Positions 1 to 10,435 of a stretch of DNA of 64,000 nt are shown one piece after another. Numbering within the stretch: position 1 is the stretch's first letter; every line of letters begins with the position of its first letter. The position numbers were made by a program, and so were the translations under genes. Under the pieces are notes generated by a model that saw only the letters and a program-made list of their open reading frames with translations, searched no databases and was not told the origin of the DNA. The DNA lies in NCBI RefSeq assembly GCF_000006445.2, contig NC_006045.2:372001-436000 (forward strand). The letters run 5' to 3'. This stretch comes from Debaryomyces hansenii CBS767. Taxonomy: Eukaryota > Ascomycota > Pichiomycetes > Serinales > Debaryomycetaceae.

Positions 1-1349
1 GGGATATGAATACCATAAAATGCTTCAAGGTAGAACTTAGGGACTCTGTGACAGACGATAGAAACCGGTGGGATATGTTCCCTTAACTGATCAATTGGCA
101 AAACACCATTACAAACCAATTCTCCGTTAGTGTAAGCAAAGTTTGGGAAAACTAAACCTGGACAATCACACAACAATACCTCTGGGGATAAATGTATAGT
201 TTGGAAATGTTTAGTCTTACCTGGAGTAGCCGAAACTGACACTTTTTTAGAACCAACTAATGCATTGATAGTAGATGACTTACCGACGTTTGGATAACCA
301 ACTAAACCGATTTGAAGTTTACGATCTGGGAATTCTTCTGATTTTTCGAATGATGGAGATGATGTCAAGAAAAGGTTCTCTAATTCATTAATCGTCAAGA
401 TCCTTATCTTAGAATCAACTTCTTCTGGTTCATCTTCCACCTTTCTTTCAGGGGTATAATTAGGATCTCTTTGTGATTCTTCTAAATTCTCTTGTTCTTC
501 TTCTAATAACTCATTAGCTTTAGAAGCAGAGAAAAATACGTAATTAATATTCTGTGAAATAAAATAATCAGACCATTGAATTCTTTGTTCTCTTGTTAAT
601 AAATCCGCTTTGTTGACCAACAATAAGTTCTTTTTGGTTGCATTATCATCAGGTTTACTTAATTCCTGAACGTATTTTTCAAGATCAATAGATCTGAATA
701 ACAATGGATTTCTGGCATCCACAATCTGAACAATCAAATCACATCTTTCGACAACTCTCCACAATTGTCTCCAAACTTCAATATTTCTTTCAAATGGTGT
801 TAATAATAAATCATTATTTTCAGTAAGTGATGCCAATTCACGTCTCCATTGCAAGAAAGCTAAGTTTTCTTGTCTTTCAATTTCTAACTTCAGTTGATTC
901 TTATTCCACTGTGGTCTTCTTGGAACTGTCAACTTATTCTCAAAGATTTTATGCTTTCTACGTAATTCCAATGTTTCTTCCTGGGTCAATAACCCATTTT
1001 GATTAACAATAGAAGTATTTCCTATTTTAATGATTTTGACTTGCTGATTCTTTTCTGCTGTGAAATCTGTGTCAGCTAACTCAGCAGTATTTAAAAATTC
1101 ATCTAAAGCATTTTCTTGTGTCACAGATCTCAACTTCACCCAATCAGCTTCCCTCTTATCAGTTGTGAATCTCATTTCACCATCTGGCAAGAAAGAGATC
1201 TTATTCTCTGCCCTCTTTTGGTTTGCAATTGTCCTACCCAAACCAATAGTGTTCTTATTTTTATGCAGAATTGGCTTTGGACCCTTTGGAATCTTCCATT
1301 TCTTTGGTTCCGGGTGTAACGCACCTTTATTACCTCCAATATCACTCAT
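1..1349 (-). CDS. LSG1: Large-subunit GTPase Lsg1, C-terminus cut off by window edge
   Basis: The first 449 residues of a circularly permuted GTPase that releases Nmd3 from the cytoplasmic pre-60S ribosomal subunit (family knowledge). The ATG at 1347-1349 begins MSDIGGNKGALHPEPKK. The G motifs occur in permuted order: G4 NKAD (codons near 640-610), then after an acidic insert G1 GYPNVGKSS, G2 TPGKTKHFQT and G3 DCPGLVFP near 160. That order together with the basic N-terminus fits Lsg1 rather than Nog2 or Mtg1. The frame is open to base 1, so roughly the last third (helical C-terminal domain) lies outside the window. A CACGTG box sits about 110 bp upstream. Confidence 0.93.
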   Translation of the reverse strand, partial: MSDIGGNKGALHPEPKKWKIPKGPKPILHKNKNTIGLGRTIANQKRAENKISFLPDGEMRFTTDKREADWVKLRSVTQENALDEFLNTAELADTDFTAEKNQQVKIIKIGNTSIVNQNGLLTQEETLELRRKHKIFENKLTVPRRPQWNKNQLKLEIERQENLAFLQWRRELASLTENNDLLLTPFERNIEVWRQLWRVVERCDLIVQIVDARNPLLFRSIDLEKYVQELSKPDDNATKKNLLLVNKADLLTREQRIQWSDYFISQNINYVFFSASKANELLEEEQENLEESQRDPNYTPERKVEDEPEEVDSKIRILTINELENLFLTSSPSFEKSEEFPDRKLQIGLVGYPNVGKSSTINALVGSKKVSVSATPGKTKHFQTIHLSPEVLLCDCPGLVFPNFAYTNGELVCNGVLPIDQLREHIPPVSIVCHRVPKFYLEAFYGIHI

Positions 1350-2339
1350 ATTACTATTATTTGCTATAATAAATCTAAGATATAGAGAGCTATAGCGGTA
1401 GGCAAAAGGGAAGCTCCATCGATTTATAAGGTAAGAAAAAAATCTCGATGGGATTAATCACGTGTGATATTTTTGGTAATGATTTTGTGTCACTATCAAA
1501 AAGGGTGCAAATTTGGTTCAGATTAGAAGGTACGGTTCCCTCGAACCATGATATTCATTAATTAGATGGCATCAGGCTGTCAATGTGGCATATGCTCTTC
1601 ATTATCCCCTTTATGAAGAGATAGATGAATTTGAGTATACTGTAGATTTGTTGAATGAAACTATTTAACGGTAGGAGTATGCCCCGATTTGTATTCATAG
1701 TGCCTGTAGGTTGAGCCAATTATCTATTGGCGAGGACTTACTCAAAGAGAAATATTGCAGCTGGCATGTTACATAATACAGTATCAGAGACAAACAGCAA
1801 ACTAGTACAAGATAAGGACAGCGGTGATGCTAAATGTAATATAATAATGATCATCATGATAGCATAAAGAAATACTTGCTACAGTTAGTAATATGAGTAT
1901 TCATGGACGAATAGAGGTAATATAATCACTCTCATCACCTGTGCTTCTAGTGTAAAGGTTTGGGGATGCAACAAGAGAACCAGATATTGTAATGCAGTTT
2001 CCAGTAAAGGATGCTAGCTTAAAAAGAGTGGAAATGAATGGAGAAGTACTTGCAATTGCTTTGGCATAGTACAGATGCTTCCGCAAAAGTTGAGAGAAAA
2101 GTCAATGCTCTTCTATGTGAAGAAGGTATATCTGTACCAATTCAATCATTTAAAGAGGAAACTTATCAAACAAGTAGCAAGCATTCAGCATATTGCAAGG
2201 TATTTGCTTGATCTATATCGTTTGCTTCATAACAGAAGACCAGTTCAAATAAGAGCCAAGATCGATGGCCACATGTCTACAGAACAATACTTACTTACAT
2301 TTATTAGGCTATATGATAAAACAACGTCCAGGTACACGC
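1350..2339. other. Gene-free stretch between LSG1 and SAR1, possible coding relics
   Basis: The part near LSG1 is its promoter, with CACGTG at 1459-1464. From about 1560 to 2320 the plus strand shows short interrupted reading stretches that look more protein-like than ordinary spacer, for example one ending near 1668 and one at 1720-1850. The stretch near 2270-2320 (reading STEQ then LLTFIRL) and that near 2045-2065 (EVLAIALA) faintly recall the RNase H end of Ty1/copia polymerases. The frames are broken by many stops and no LTR pair was found, so I do not call an element. Confidence 0.3.
1459..1464. promoter_or_regulatory. CACGTG E-box (Cbf1-type) upstream of LSG1
   Basis: The palindrome CACGTG lies in the context ATCACGTGTGAT about 110 bp before the LSG1 ATG. 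The same core is found upstream of PUS1/NIP7 and of the DUF1992 gene in this window. In CTG-clade yeasts Cbf1 binds such sites at ribosomal and respiratory genes; binding here is inference. Confidence 0.45.
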
Positions 2340-2973
<634 letters not shown>

Positions 2974-4167
2974 TGAAGCAAAATAGTATATAAATTTATA
3001 TGGTGTAAGCCAGTACGTAATTAAGCTTGTTGGCTTCAGTTTATTATCAAAAACGAATCAGAACGGGCAAAGTTACACAAACTCGTCCAATTCGCACCAA
3101 CGAAAATTTCATCGGTAGTGGGTCCCAGACGACTTGTGACCCTTGCACTCCACGAAAGCCGGATTAACTGACCAAATATCCTCCTGAGAATGCAACCTCA
3201 ATAAAATACTCTGAGTTCTGGGTCCACCAGAGGCCTGCTGCTATGGTTACCATCTTTCGAGCCAGTGGTTCTATCATGTGTCTACAACATGGCGCATACG
3301 GACGCATTGTGAAAGGAATCACTCGCAGCTTACAGGGTGCAATTAGTGGGCCTAGTAAGACTAAATGCTAGGGGGAGACCGCCCCCAGGCGGCCCCCAGT
3401 CTGCCCCTAGAAAAAATTCTTTAGGCGCGCATTCACAAGAACACATCGCTAATGGTCGACTATTGTGGCCGTAGGCCCACTAAATACCTTGCTGCGACAG
3501 AACCCGCATAAGCATCGCCGGTGACCAAATATTTGCTGGTGTTCCCTTTATATCTAGAACAACACTACCAGTTCCAAATTGCTATCAACACTCATCATCG
3601 TGGACTAGAACTATTATAGACCACTCTAACCTCGTCCACGACCCTGCGATGTTGTATGCATGGTTTGTTGTTATAACTCCAACTAGTAGTCCCGGGTGGT
3701 TAGTTACACGATACAGCGCACCTTCCTTCTTTACCTACAAGCTACACGTTGTTATTGGTCTAGATGCAGAAACGTAAACAAATATGATTGTTGACGAGAT
3801 CAACGAGATCTAAAGAGATAGCTTGCGTCCATTTGTAGACACATTTCTTCGGGTTCCTATAAAACTGTGAATGGTACAGCCACCTCCTTAGCTAATCTTC
3901 TATTGTTCTTCTCGGTACATTCCATGTAACAGCCTTGTACCAGTAAGCATACATGTGTATAAGGTTGGAAGCGAGCACACCATGACTACGTAACCAAGAA
4001 TGCCTGGGGAAGTGACTTCTATATTTTAGATGTCAATATATAAACCACGAATATCCCCGTTTTAGGTAATAGTTCGATTTTAAGAATCTTTGTTGATCGT
4101 TCAAGATATTAACAAGTTTAAAGAAAATTTGTATTTATTAATCTTGATATACAATAATTGTCTTACA
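2974..4167. other. 1.2-kb gene-free, GC-raised intergenic region
   Basis: This stretch separates SAR1 from the orphan at 4168 and is upstream of both. From about 3060 to 4000 the base composition rises to near half G+C in sampled lines, above the coding DNA around it, which is unusual for yeast spacer. No long ATG frame, tRNA A/B box or snRNA-like sequence was seen. It contains the G/C-rich inverted repeat at 3368-3410. A long regulated promoter or a noncoding transcript would fit. Confidence 0.5.
3368..3410. repeat. G/C-rich imperfect inverted repeat
   Basis: The left arm CTAGGGGGAGACCG and the inverse of the right arm CTAGGGGCAGACTG match at 12 of 14 positions. Between them the heptamer CCCCCAG occurs twice around GCGG. 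Arms and loop are almost pure G/C in an AT-rich genome. AGGGG/CCCCT cores in the arms match stress-response elements (Msn2/4 type). Confidence 0.6.
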
Positions 4168-4596
4168 ATGAAAGATAGCAAACAAAATACTGGACCACAA
4201 AGAACACCATCGGTGCTGTTTGCACCCACGGTGGACACTACAAATGCTCCATTCAAGCCATCCATGACAAGAGCAAGATCCACAAGTCATACAATTCCTA
4301 TAGCTACGGATAATAAGAGAAATCATTCTGCATCGATATCTTCGGTATGTTCTACCGAGTCCACGAACGACGATCATTTGAACAAATTAATCGACAACGA
4401 CTCTCGCACAGCCACAAATACCAACCGAGATGCCTACAAGGGTAAAATCAAGCTCATGGATGACGTGGACTTAGAGAAGCAGATTATTATGACTGCTGGG
4501 GGGAAGAGAGAATATGTGATGGGTTTTGTATGTAAATTATTATTCTTGATGACAATTGTATTAGGGTGCGGAGTATTGGTGTTCTACGCACTTTAG
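4168..4596 (+). CDS. Small tail-anchored membrane protein, unknown function
   Basis: I do not recognise this family. The ATG at 4168 gives 142 residues; the frame extends further upstream but has no earlier ATG. The first ~100 residues are polar and Ser/Thr/Asn-rich with several basic-Ser patches (KPSMTRARSTS, KRNHSASISS) that could be phosphorylated. An acidic stretch around LMDDVDLEKQ follows. The last ~22 residues (VCKLLFLMTIVLGCGVLVFY) form a single hydrophobic helix ending two residues before the stop, which suggests a tail-anchored protein facing the cytosol. It sits behind an unusually long 1.2-kb upstream region. Confidence 0.65.
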   Translation: MKDSKQNTGPQRTPSVLFAPTVDTTNAPFKPSMTRARSTSHTIPIATDNKRNHSASISSVCSTESTNDDHLNKLIDNDSRTATNTNRDAYKGKIKLMDDVDLEKQIIMTAGGKREYVMGFVCKLLFLMTIVLGCGVLVFYAL

Positions 4597-5132
4597 TGCC
4601 CTCGTATAAGTCGTTTATAATTTTTGTTGAGACGATGATTTTAATGGAATAATCGTCCAATTATCATACAACATTCTGTTGTTAGCACTGGTACGTAAAT
4701 CGTTACCACAATAAGTCTGGAGATGTCGGCCGGACTGTTCATTTCTGAAGTTACCTGAAGGTACAAGTTTATAGAGGGTTTTTTAGTATAGAATATATAC
4801 GAACATGTGCAATATTCTCATGTAGAGTAATGAATCGGCATGATTGGGGTTGATTTGGGGTCACTTGGAATGATCCGTAGCAATGGAGATAACCCAAGTG
4901 GGGAGTAAAGTTATCACCTAGATGCTATCTGGCGAAATCAAGAACAGCGGTCGTTCGTATATGTTTCTATATTCATCAGTAGACTTTACATCCAGACCAT
5001 CAGGCTGGTTCGGTCTGTGTCCCAGGAATTACTACAGTTGACGGCATCAAGGCCATAATTATTGGTCACGTGATTGCAGCTTCATTAAATTGGACCTAAT
5101 TAGTGGTTTATTTAGCCTTAGGAAGTGTTCGT
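4597..5132. other. Intergenic region before the DUF1992 gene
   Basis: This gap joins the 3' end of the orphan to the promoter of the DUF1992 gene. No reading frame of note. A Cbf1-like site GTCACGTGAT is centred about 65 bp before the next ATG. Confidence 0.5.
5067..5072. promoter_or_regulatory. CACGTG box upstream of the DUF1992 gene
   Basis: CACGTG in the full Cbf1 context GTCACGTGAT, 61 bp before the ATG at 5133. Occupancy is inferred. Confidence 0.5.
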
Positions 5133-6497
5133 ATGATAAGGGCAATGATTATAAGAAAACAGATAGAGGGTTGTACTAGACGTGTTTGGCTTAGAAGGTA
5201 TTCAAAGGCTCCTAAAACCCAAAAAAAGGAAGAAAAGAATGCACCAGAGCATAAGGATGACGATAATTCTGCTCTAGTCCAACGGTTCACCCAAATATTG
5301 GAGAGTAAACTCTCGGAGATATCGCCATCATTTATCAGCAAGGATCCCCAATTGACAAAACTATATAACAAGTATTCTTCAGATCCTGATAAACAATTCA
5401 AGGCCACATACCAGAAGGAATTATCGCATTTGAAAAATGAATCACTACTCAATCGTAATAGGCATGCAAAAGATATCGCTGATACGGTGACCAACAAGCC
5501 TTGGGATGGAACGGAATCAGTTCACGATGTTAATCTACGGATGCTACTTGATCTGAAGCCCCCTCCAATCAAGTACAAGAAAACTATTATCACTCCACCG
5601 ATGAGTTTTAAAGAAAGGATTGAAAATGCCAAAGAATCTAGTTTGGACTATAAAATTGGCAATACTAAAAAAGAGGAAGATAAATTTAGAGAGCTCTATA
5701 AGGAGAAATTATTAGGTCCTTCTGTGTTTCTTAATTCATCTTCACCCCATACATTAATTGGAATGGCGAATACATTGGCGGATGCGAAGATAAATGCTAG
5801 CATCAATCACGATACGGGACAATTTCATGATACTAGCGACATGTCTAGCGTAAGAGGCAAGCCTTTGGATAGAGAACATTTGAGAAACTGTACTGACTCG
5901 AATTATTTCATGAACCATATATTACAAAAGCAAGAGATTTTACATCCTTGGATAGACAGCCAACAAAGCATAGATCGTCAAACCATTGATTTCCGAAAAA
6001 ATATGGATGGTGAATGGTTTAAAGCTTTATTTTATAATTTAAAACCCACGTCCGTATCTCGAGATTCAGTATTGGATAAAATAGAAAAAATCAGTGGAAA
6101 TCCACCAAACCACTATGATAACGAGTTTCATTCTCGTCAATTACCCTACATTGTCGAGAAAACTAAATCATTAAATAACTTGATAAGGGATTACAATTTG
6201 CAATCTCCTTCTTCTAGTATCCACAAATTTAAATTGAGGCCTGAAGTAGAGTTACGTAACCTGTATGATAGAACAGTTTCAACTTTACGTACTCAAGCTT
6301 TGGCATGGTACGAAAATGAGAAGACTGCAAAAGAGAGACTGTCAAATCTAAAGAACAATAAAAGTGAAAGTATGTTTGGATTGTTTGATAATGGTGGGGG
6401 TGGTGGTAGCAGCAATTCTGCAAATGGCACTGGTGCAAGGCAAAGAGTACCTGAGAAATTACATCTTTGGAGATCGATTAAAGAGATGTTTAAATAG
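5133..6497 (+). CDS. DUF1992 (DNAJC28-type conserved domain) mitochondrial protein
   Basis: The first ATG in the frame is at 5133, giving 454 residues; the open frame reaches further upstream only through a GTG. The N-terminus (MIRAMIIRKQ, CTRRVWLRRYSK) is basic, without acidic residues near the start, and ends in an RRYS-type presequence site, so a mitochondrial matrix protein is likely. Residues ~155-300 match the domain shared with human DNAJC28, including SFKERIENAKE, RGKPLD and HPWIDSQQSIDR. No J domain is present, as in other fungal members. The C-terminus has a short poly-Gly patch. The exact role is unknown. The stop is only 20 bp from the convergent ALG2 stop. Confidence 0.75.
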   Translation: MIRAMIIRKQIEGCTRRVWLRRYSKAPKTQKKEEKNAPEHKDDDNSALVQRFTQILESKLSEISPSFISKDPQLTKLYNKYSSDPDKQFKATYQKELSHLKNESLLNRNRHAKDIADTVTNKPWDGTESVHDVNLRMLLDLKPPPIKYKKTIITPPMSFKERIENAKESSLDYKIGNTKKEEDKFRELYKEKLLGPSVFLNSSSPHTLIGMANTLADAKINASINHDTGQFHDTSDMSSVRGKPLDREHLRNCTDSNYFMNHILQKQEILHPWIDSQQSIDRQTIDFRKNMDGEWFKALFYNLKPTSVSRDSVLDKIEKISGNPPNHYDNEFHSRQLPYIVEKTKSLNNLIRDYNLQSPSSSIHKFKLRPEVELRNLYDRTVSTLRTQALAWYENEKTAKERLSNLKNNKSESMFGLFDNGGGGGSSNSANGTGARQRVPEKLHLWRSIKEMFK

Positions 6498-6517
6498 CGA
6501 TCTATATCATTTTTATT

Positions 6518-7948
6518 CTATTTATATAATCTCACCAAATAATAACTAATAAGAACAAATAACAATTCAATTCTCCACATTTTTAAGATACCATATAAAA
6601 TTCCCTTCTCTTCATCCTTTGAATTACTTTGAATCAAATTTTGCATAAACGCTTCACTCATCTGGTGTCTCAGAAATAATTCATGAACTCTGGTCAACCC
6701 ATTTTCCCCCAATTTCAACTTTGTTGCTTCGTCCAATTCAGTGTAAAATGTGTGCATTGTTTTTGACCACAATTCATCATTAGGTTCTTGAGAGTAGCCA
6801 GTTGCTGTTGCTATATTATCAGAAGTAAAATGAACAATCGACTCTAATGGACCACCATTATTAGCCGATAACACGGGAGTTTTGAATAGCATACTTTCAA
6901 CAGGAACAATTCCAAAATGTTCAAAAGAAGGCGTATATAATAATAATTCAGCATTTTTAATTAAAGATTTCTTCAATGATGACTTAATTGATGGTAAGAA
7001 TAATATGTCAGTAGCAGGTGGTATTATAAGCAATTTGCCACGAATAGTGAAACATTTCAAGTTCAACAGTTCAGATAATCCATTCAACTCTTGCAAGTAT
7101 TCCACATTTTCAAGTACCCTTGGATCAAATCCGCCTGCGACCACCAATCGTGGTTTTATTCTATTATCTTCCGAAACATTTTTGGGTAATTGTGCCTTAA
7201 ACTTAGCAAATGATTGAATAGCTAAACCAATATTCTTCTTTCGTTCAAATCGATTAACTGAAAGGAAAAACTTACCGCCCTTAAAGAATTCATTCACCTC
7301 TTCATCCATCAACTTGTCCTCTTCAGTATCAGTCGCTGAATTAAGGTCAACACATGGATAAATAACTCCCGGCTCAATATTTTTTAACCCCTTAAATGTT
7401 TTGTGGAAAATACCTTTGGTAAATTTGGAATTAACCACTATTTGATCGCTTATTCCCGTAGTCCATTCCTCAATGAGATCAAAAGGCATCCTGTAGAACC
7501 TCTTAAGAAATCCGCCTTTTAATGCTAATAGCTGATCTGGGAAATGACAGTAGAATAAAATTTTGCATTCAGGTCTACTGAAACAGCATAATAATGGAAT
7601 ACAAAAGGATAGTTGATCAACTATGAAATAGTCGTATTGTTTTATTTTACCAGTAAATATTAATGCTAGCACCAAATAAAATTGTCTGATAATAGCAAAT
7701 AGAATGTGGAACCTCTTCAAAACATTAGTTGGAAAGAAGTCTCCATAGACCTCTACGTCTAATAAGTTGGAACTAACTTCTTCGAAGCAATGCTTCTTAT
7801 CGCAATGAGACGTGTAAATTGTGACTTCATTTTCAAGTTCTTGTAAACCTACTGCTGCATCAACGACTAATCTTTCAGCTCCCCCAATTCCAAGATCTGG
7901 ATGGACAAACGCGATCTTCTTCGAATTATTGCCTAATTTCTTTGACAT
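6518..7948 (-). CDS. ALG2: Alpha-1,3/1,6-mannosyltransferase Alg2
   Basis: Alg2 adds the second and third mannoses to the dolichol-linked oligosaccharide on the cytosolic face of the ER. The ATG at 7948 gives 476 residues starting MSKKLGNNSKK; in-frame codons upstream lack an ATG. A GT-B glycosyltransferase 4 fold is shown by VHPDLGIGGAERLVVDAA near the start, the catalytic-region motif PSFEHFGIVPVES (E-x7-E) near residue 385, and a hydrophobic C-terminus (LLFVLISYYLVRLYK) for ER attachment. Length is close to the yeast protein (~500). It converges with the DUF1992 gene. Confidence 0.95.
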   Translation of the reverse strand: MSKKLGNNSKKIAFVHPDLGIGGAERLVVDAAVGLQELENEVTIYTSHCDKKHCFEEVSSNLLDVEVYGDFFPTNVLKRFHILFAIIRQFYLVLALIFTGKIKQYDYFIVDQLSFCIPLLCCFSRPECKILFYCHFPDQLLALKGGFLKRFYRMPFDLIEEWTTGISDQIVVNSKFTKGIFHKTFKGLKNIEPGVIYPCVDLNSATDTEEDKLMDEEVNEFFKGGKFFLSVNRFERKKNIGLAIQSFAKFKAQLPKNVSEDNRIKPRLVVAGGFDPRVLENVEYLQELNGLSELLNLKCFTIRGKLLIIPPATDILFLPSIKSSLKKSLIKNAELLLYTPSFEHFGIVPVESMLFKTPVLSANNGGPLESIVHFTSDNIATATGYSQEPNDELWSKTMHTFYTELDEATKLKLGENGLTRVHELFLRHQMSEAFMQNLIQSNSKDEEKGILYGILKMWRIELLFVLISYYLVRLYK

Positions 7949-8176
7949 GAATGTCGATTTAAGTATCTTATGATCCAATTGATAAATGAAATTACCGGAA
8001 TGTGTTCAATTCAGCATTTGGAAGTCGAAATATTACGCTCGTTTTAAATACACTGAGTGATTTTTGATTTTGTTGTATACATTATATTATAATATTACAT
8101 AGTCCATTGCAATATTTAGTATTTGAATACTTTATTGATATGAACTATATATACATCTATATAGAGATTATAAAAA

Positions 8177-10435
8177 TTAATGAACTTTTTGTTGTTCAAG
8201 CACCCTCTTAGCTTTTTCTTCTCTTTCCAACCTATTTTTCATCTTTTCCGCTTTTCTGTCAAACTTCGTGTCGACTGGATTAAACCCAGCTTCTTCAGAA
8301 CCCCATACTGCCCATTCAGGGGTCTCCTTGATGTAATCAACATCATTGAATTCCTCCCCGCTTTCTAATAATTCAAAAAACCTAGGGTAGTCAATATGAG
8401 TGTGCCATTTTCCGTTACGGTAGAACCTTTTGTGGGCCATTAAGATACAGCATGAATGTGCATGCTCTGCAGCTATTTCATAATCATATCCTCTTGATTT
8501 TAAGTCTTCTGATAAACTGATAACAAATTGCTTGCATTCTTCGTAGAATGGAATGTTTTGCATAGTTAATGGGTTACCATTACTATTTGAAGATCCACAG
8601 AAAGTAGCACCCTTAATTTCAATTTGAGAAGGCTGGGCCCTTATAACCATATCAGCATAACTCGAGATATCATTCATATTGAAACCTTTAACTAAAGTCA
8701 ATCTGAAGACGGTACGTTGATGAGATTGAGTGGTACGCAAAATGTCTAAGCATGACATCAACCTATCCCAGAAATCGCTGTTCAACGGACGATCGACCTT
8801 CTTTAAGTCTGTCTTTGTAGGTGCATCAATACTAACATATAATTGGGTAACTCTATTCAATTTTGCAAGTTGGTCTGGATGTTGAGCATTGCAGACTAAA
8901 AATGATGAAATTTGTTGTTCGTGTAACATGCCAACAAATTCATTAATATAAGGGTAGAAAATAGGTTCTCCGACTAATGATAATGCACAATGTTTAACTT
9001 TAAAAGCCTCATCAAACCTATCCATTTGAATTCCTGGAACACCTCTCATTTGTTTAATTTTTTGGTAATGACCTTGTAATGCTCCTTCCATGACTTTTTC
9101 TGGAGGGTCTAATTCCCAACGCCAGTTCAGCTTTGCTACCGGATTAGTACCATGACGCCAGCAAAATACACACTTATTCGAACAAGCCAAAGATGGTGTA
9201 GTTTCCATACACAAATGTGATTTGATACCATAAAATGCAAATTTGTAGCAAGAACCTCTTCCTCTCAAGGCACTCTTAGTCCATCTACATATTTTTACTC
9301 CTGAGTGTGATCCAACAATAGTATAACCCTGTTTCGTCAAAGATTTGTAAGTTGGGGAATCCTTGGCGACCATTTGTTTTACTTCTGTTTGACTGGATAA
9401 GCCCTTTGTGCCTTGTTTTTTAATAATATCACCCATATCTTCCACATCAACTAAAGTGTTTGAGTCTTCGTCATCATCATCATTTTCATAATCACTATCG
9501 TCAATTTCATCATTAGCATCAAGATAAAATGGTTCATCATCTGCTAACAAAGATGCAAAATTTTGAATCCAAGTGTTCGTCTTAGGTTCACCGTCATATT
9601 TCATACAAACCTCCCCAACAGGATACAATCTTCTTCCACCTAATTTACCCATCCATCTGTCGGCTAATTTTGCTTGGTAACAGAATTTATCACCTGCCCA
9701 TGATTCCGAATCCCCCAATCCTAAAACGGCAAATCCCAAAAGTGATCTCATAGGATATTTATCCACTCTGAAATCTTGGTAGGTTTCTTTCAAGTGCTCC
9801 AAGAAATAGTCAATAGGTGAATCTGTTTCATACGAAGGTAAAACTAAAAGATATATACTCTTATTCTTCTCTGATTCAGGTGTCTTTAAGAAATACTCTT
9901 CAAGATCGTCAACATCATCATCAAGACTTAATAATTTGGGCTTATTAATCAAATTTGGTAAATTTTCAAGTTTCTCATACAAAGCTTTGGCAACTCTTTG
10001 AGACGATCCCGTCAAGGTGGTATAAAAGATATATATCTGTGAGTCAAGTAAATTTACTGTAGATCTAGTCAAAGCTGGTTCGCTGTTGTTGGTTATCGGC
10101 TTATTGGCTTTAATAATCTTGGGTGATCTTCTACCTCTAGATCTTATTGACGAAATAGGCTTGACGCTTCGGGACTTATTTTCAGGAATATTTGTAGTAC
10201 TTTCAGGAGTAAATGAAGTCGAAGTGAAGTCAACTGCATATATCGGAGAAGGCTTACTACTTTCTTTATCAACTGCTTTGTCTTCAGAAATGCTTTTCGA
10301 AATGACTTGAGAAGACTGTTTGTTCTTAGAATACATCAAAGATAAAGTACCAGCAGCTATCACTATAGACCATCTTCCCCCAGAAAGGAGGTATAGCATG
10401 CAACAGAGTGCAAGGACAGTATTTCCTAATGACAT
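8177..10435 (-). CDS. TYW1: tRNA wybutosine synthesis radical-SAM enzyme Tyw1
   Basis: Tyw1 builds the tricyclic core of wybutosine at position 37 of tRNA-Phe from 1-methylguanosine and pyruvate. The 752 residues start at the ATG at 10435. An N-terminal hydrophobic segment (residues ~5-35) may anchor it to the ER. A flavodoxin-like domain follows (IYIFYTTLTGSSQRVAKALYE near 130; FAVLGLGDSESW near 250). An acidic linker lies near 310, and the radical-SAM domain carries the cluster motif CSNKCVFCWRHGTNPV near residue 430, with GEPIFYPYI and the Wyb_rad_SAM tail behind it. The gene is complete. A 12-bp-arm AT hairpin lies just upstream of the start. Confidence 0.95.
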   Translation of the reverse strand: MSLGNTVLALCCMLYLLSGGRWSIVIAAGTLSLMYSKNKQSSQVISKSISEDKAVDKESSKPSPIYAVDFTSTSFTPESTTNIPENKSRSVKPISSIRSRGRRSPKIIKANKPITNNSEPALTRSTVNLLDSQIYIFYTTLTGSSQRVAKALYEKLENLPNLINKPKLLSLDDDVDDLEEYFLKTPESEKNKSIYLLVLPSYETDSPIDYFLEHLKETYQDFRVDKYPMRSLLGFAVLGLGDSESWAGDKFCYQAKLADRWMGKLGGRRLYPVGEVCMKYDGEPKTNTWIQNFASLLADDEPFYLDANDEIDDSDYENDDDDEDSNTLVDVEDMGDIIKKQGTKGLSSQTEVKQMVAKDSPTYKSLTKQGYTIVGSHSGVKICRWTKSALRGRGSCYKFAFYGIKSHLCMETTPSLACSNKCVFCWRHGTNPVAKLNWRWELDPPEKVMEGALQGHYQKIKQMRGVPGIQMDRFDEAFKVKHCALSLVGEPIFYPYINEFVGMLHEQQISSFLVCNAQHPDQLAKLNRVTQLYVSIDAPTKTDLKKVDRPLNSDFWDRLMSCLDILRTTQSHQRTVFRLTLVKGFNMNDISSYADMVIRAQPSQIEIKGATFCGSSNSNGNPLTMQNIPFYEECKQFVISLSEDLKSRGYDYEIAAEHAHSCCILMAHKRFYRNGKWHTHIDYPRFFELLESGEEFNDVDYIKETPEWAVWGSEEAGFNPVDTKFDRKAEKMKNRLEREEKAKRVLEQQKVH

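Noticed and set aside
1060..1395. 111-codon plus-strand frame over LSG1
   Set aside because: It is antisense to the clear LSG1 frame and resembles no protein.
1500..1560. GGTTCCCTCGAACC stretch as a tRNA T-arm
   Set aside because: It forms a small hairpin, but no acceptor stem, A box or terminating T-run is at the right distance.
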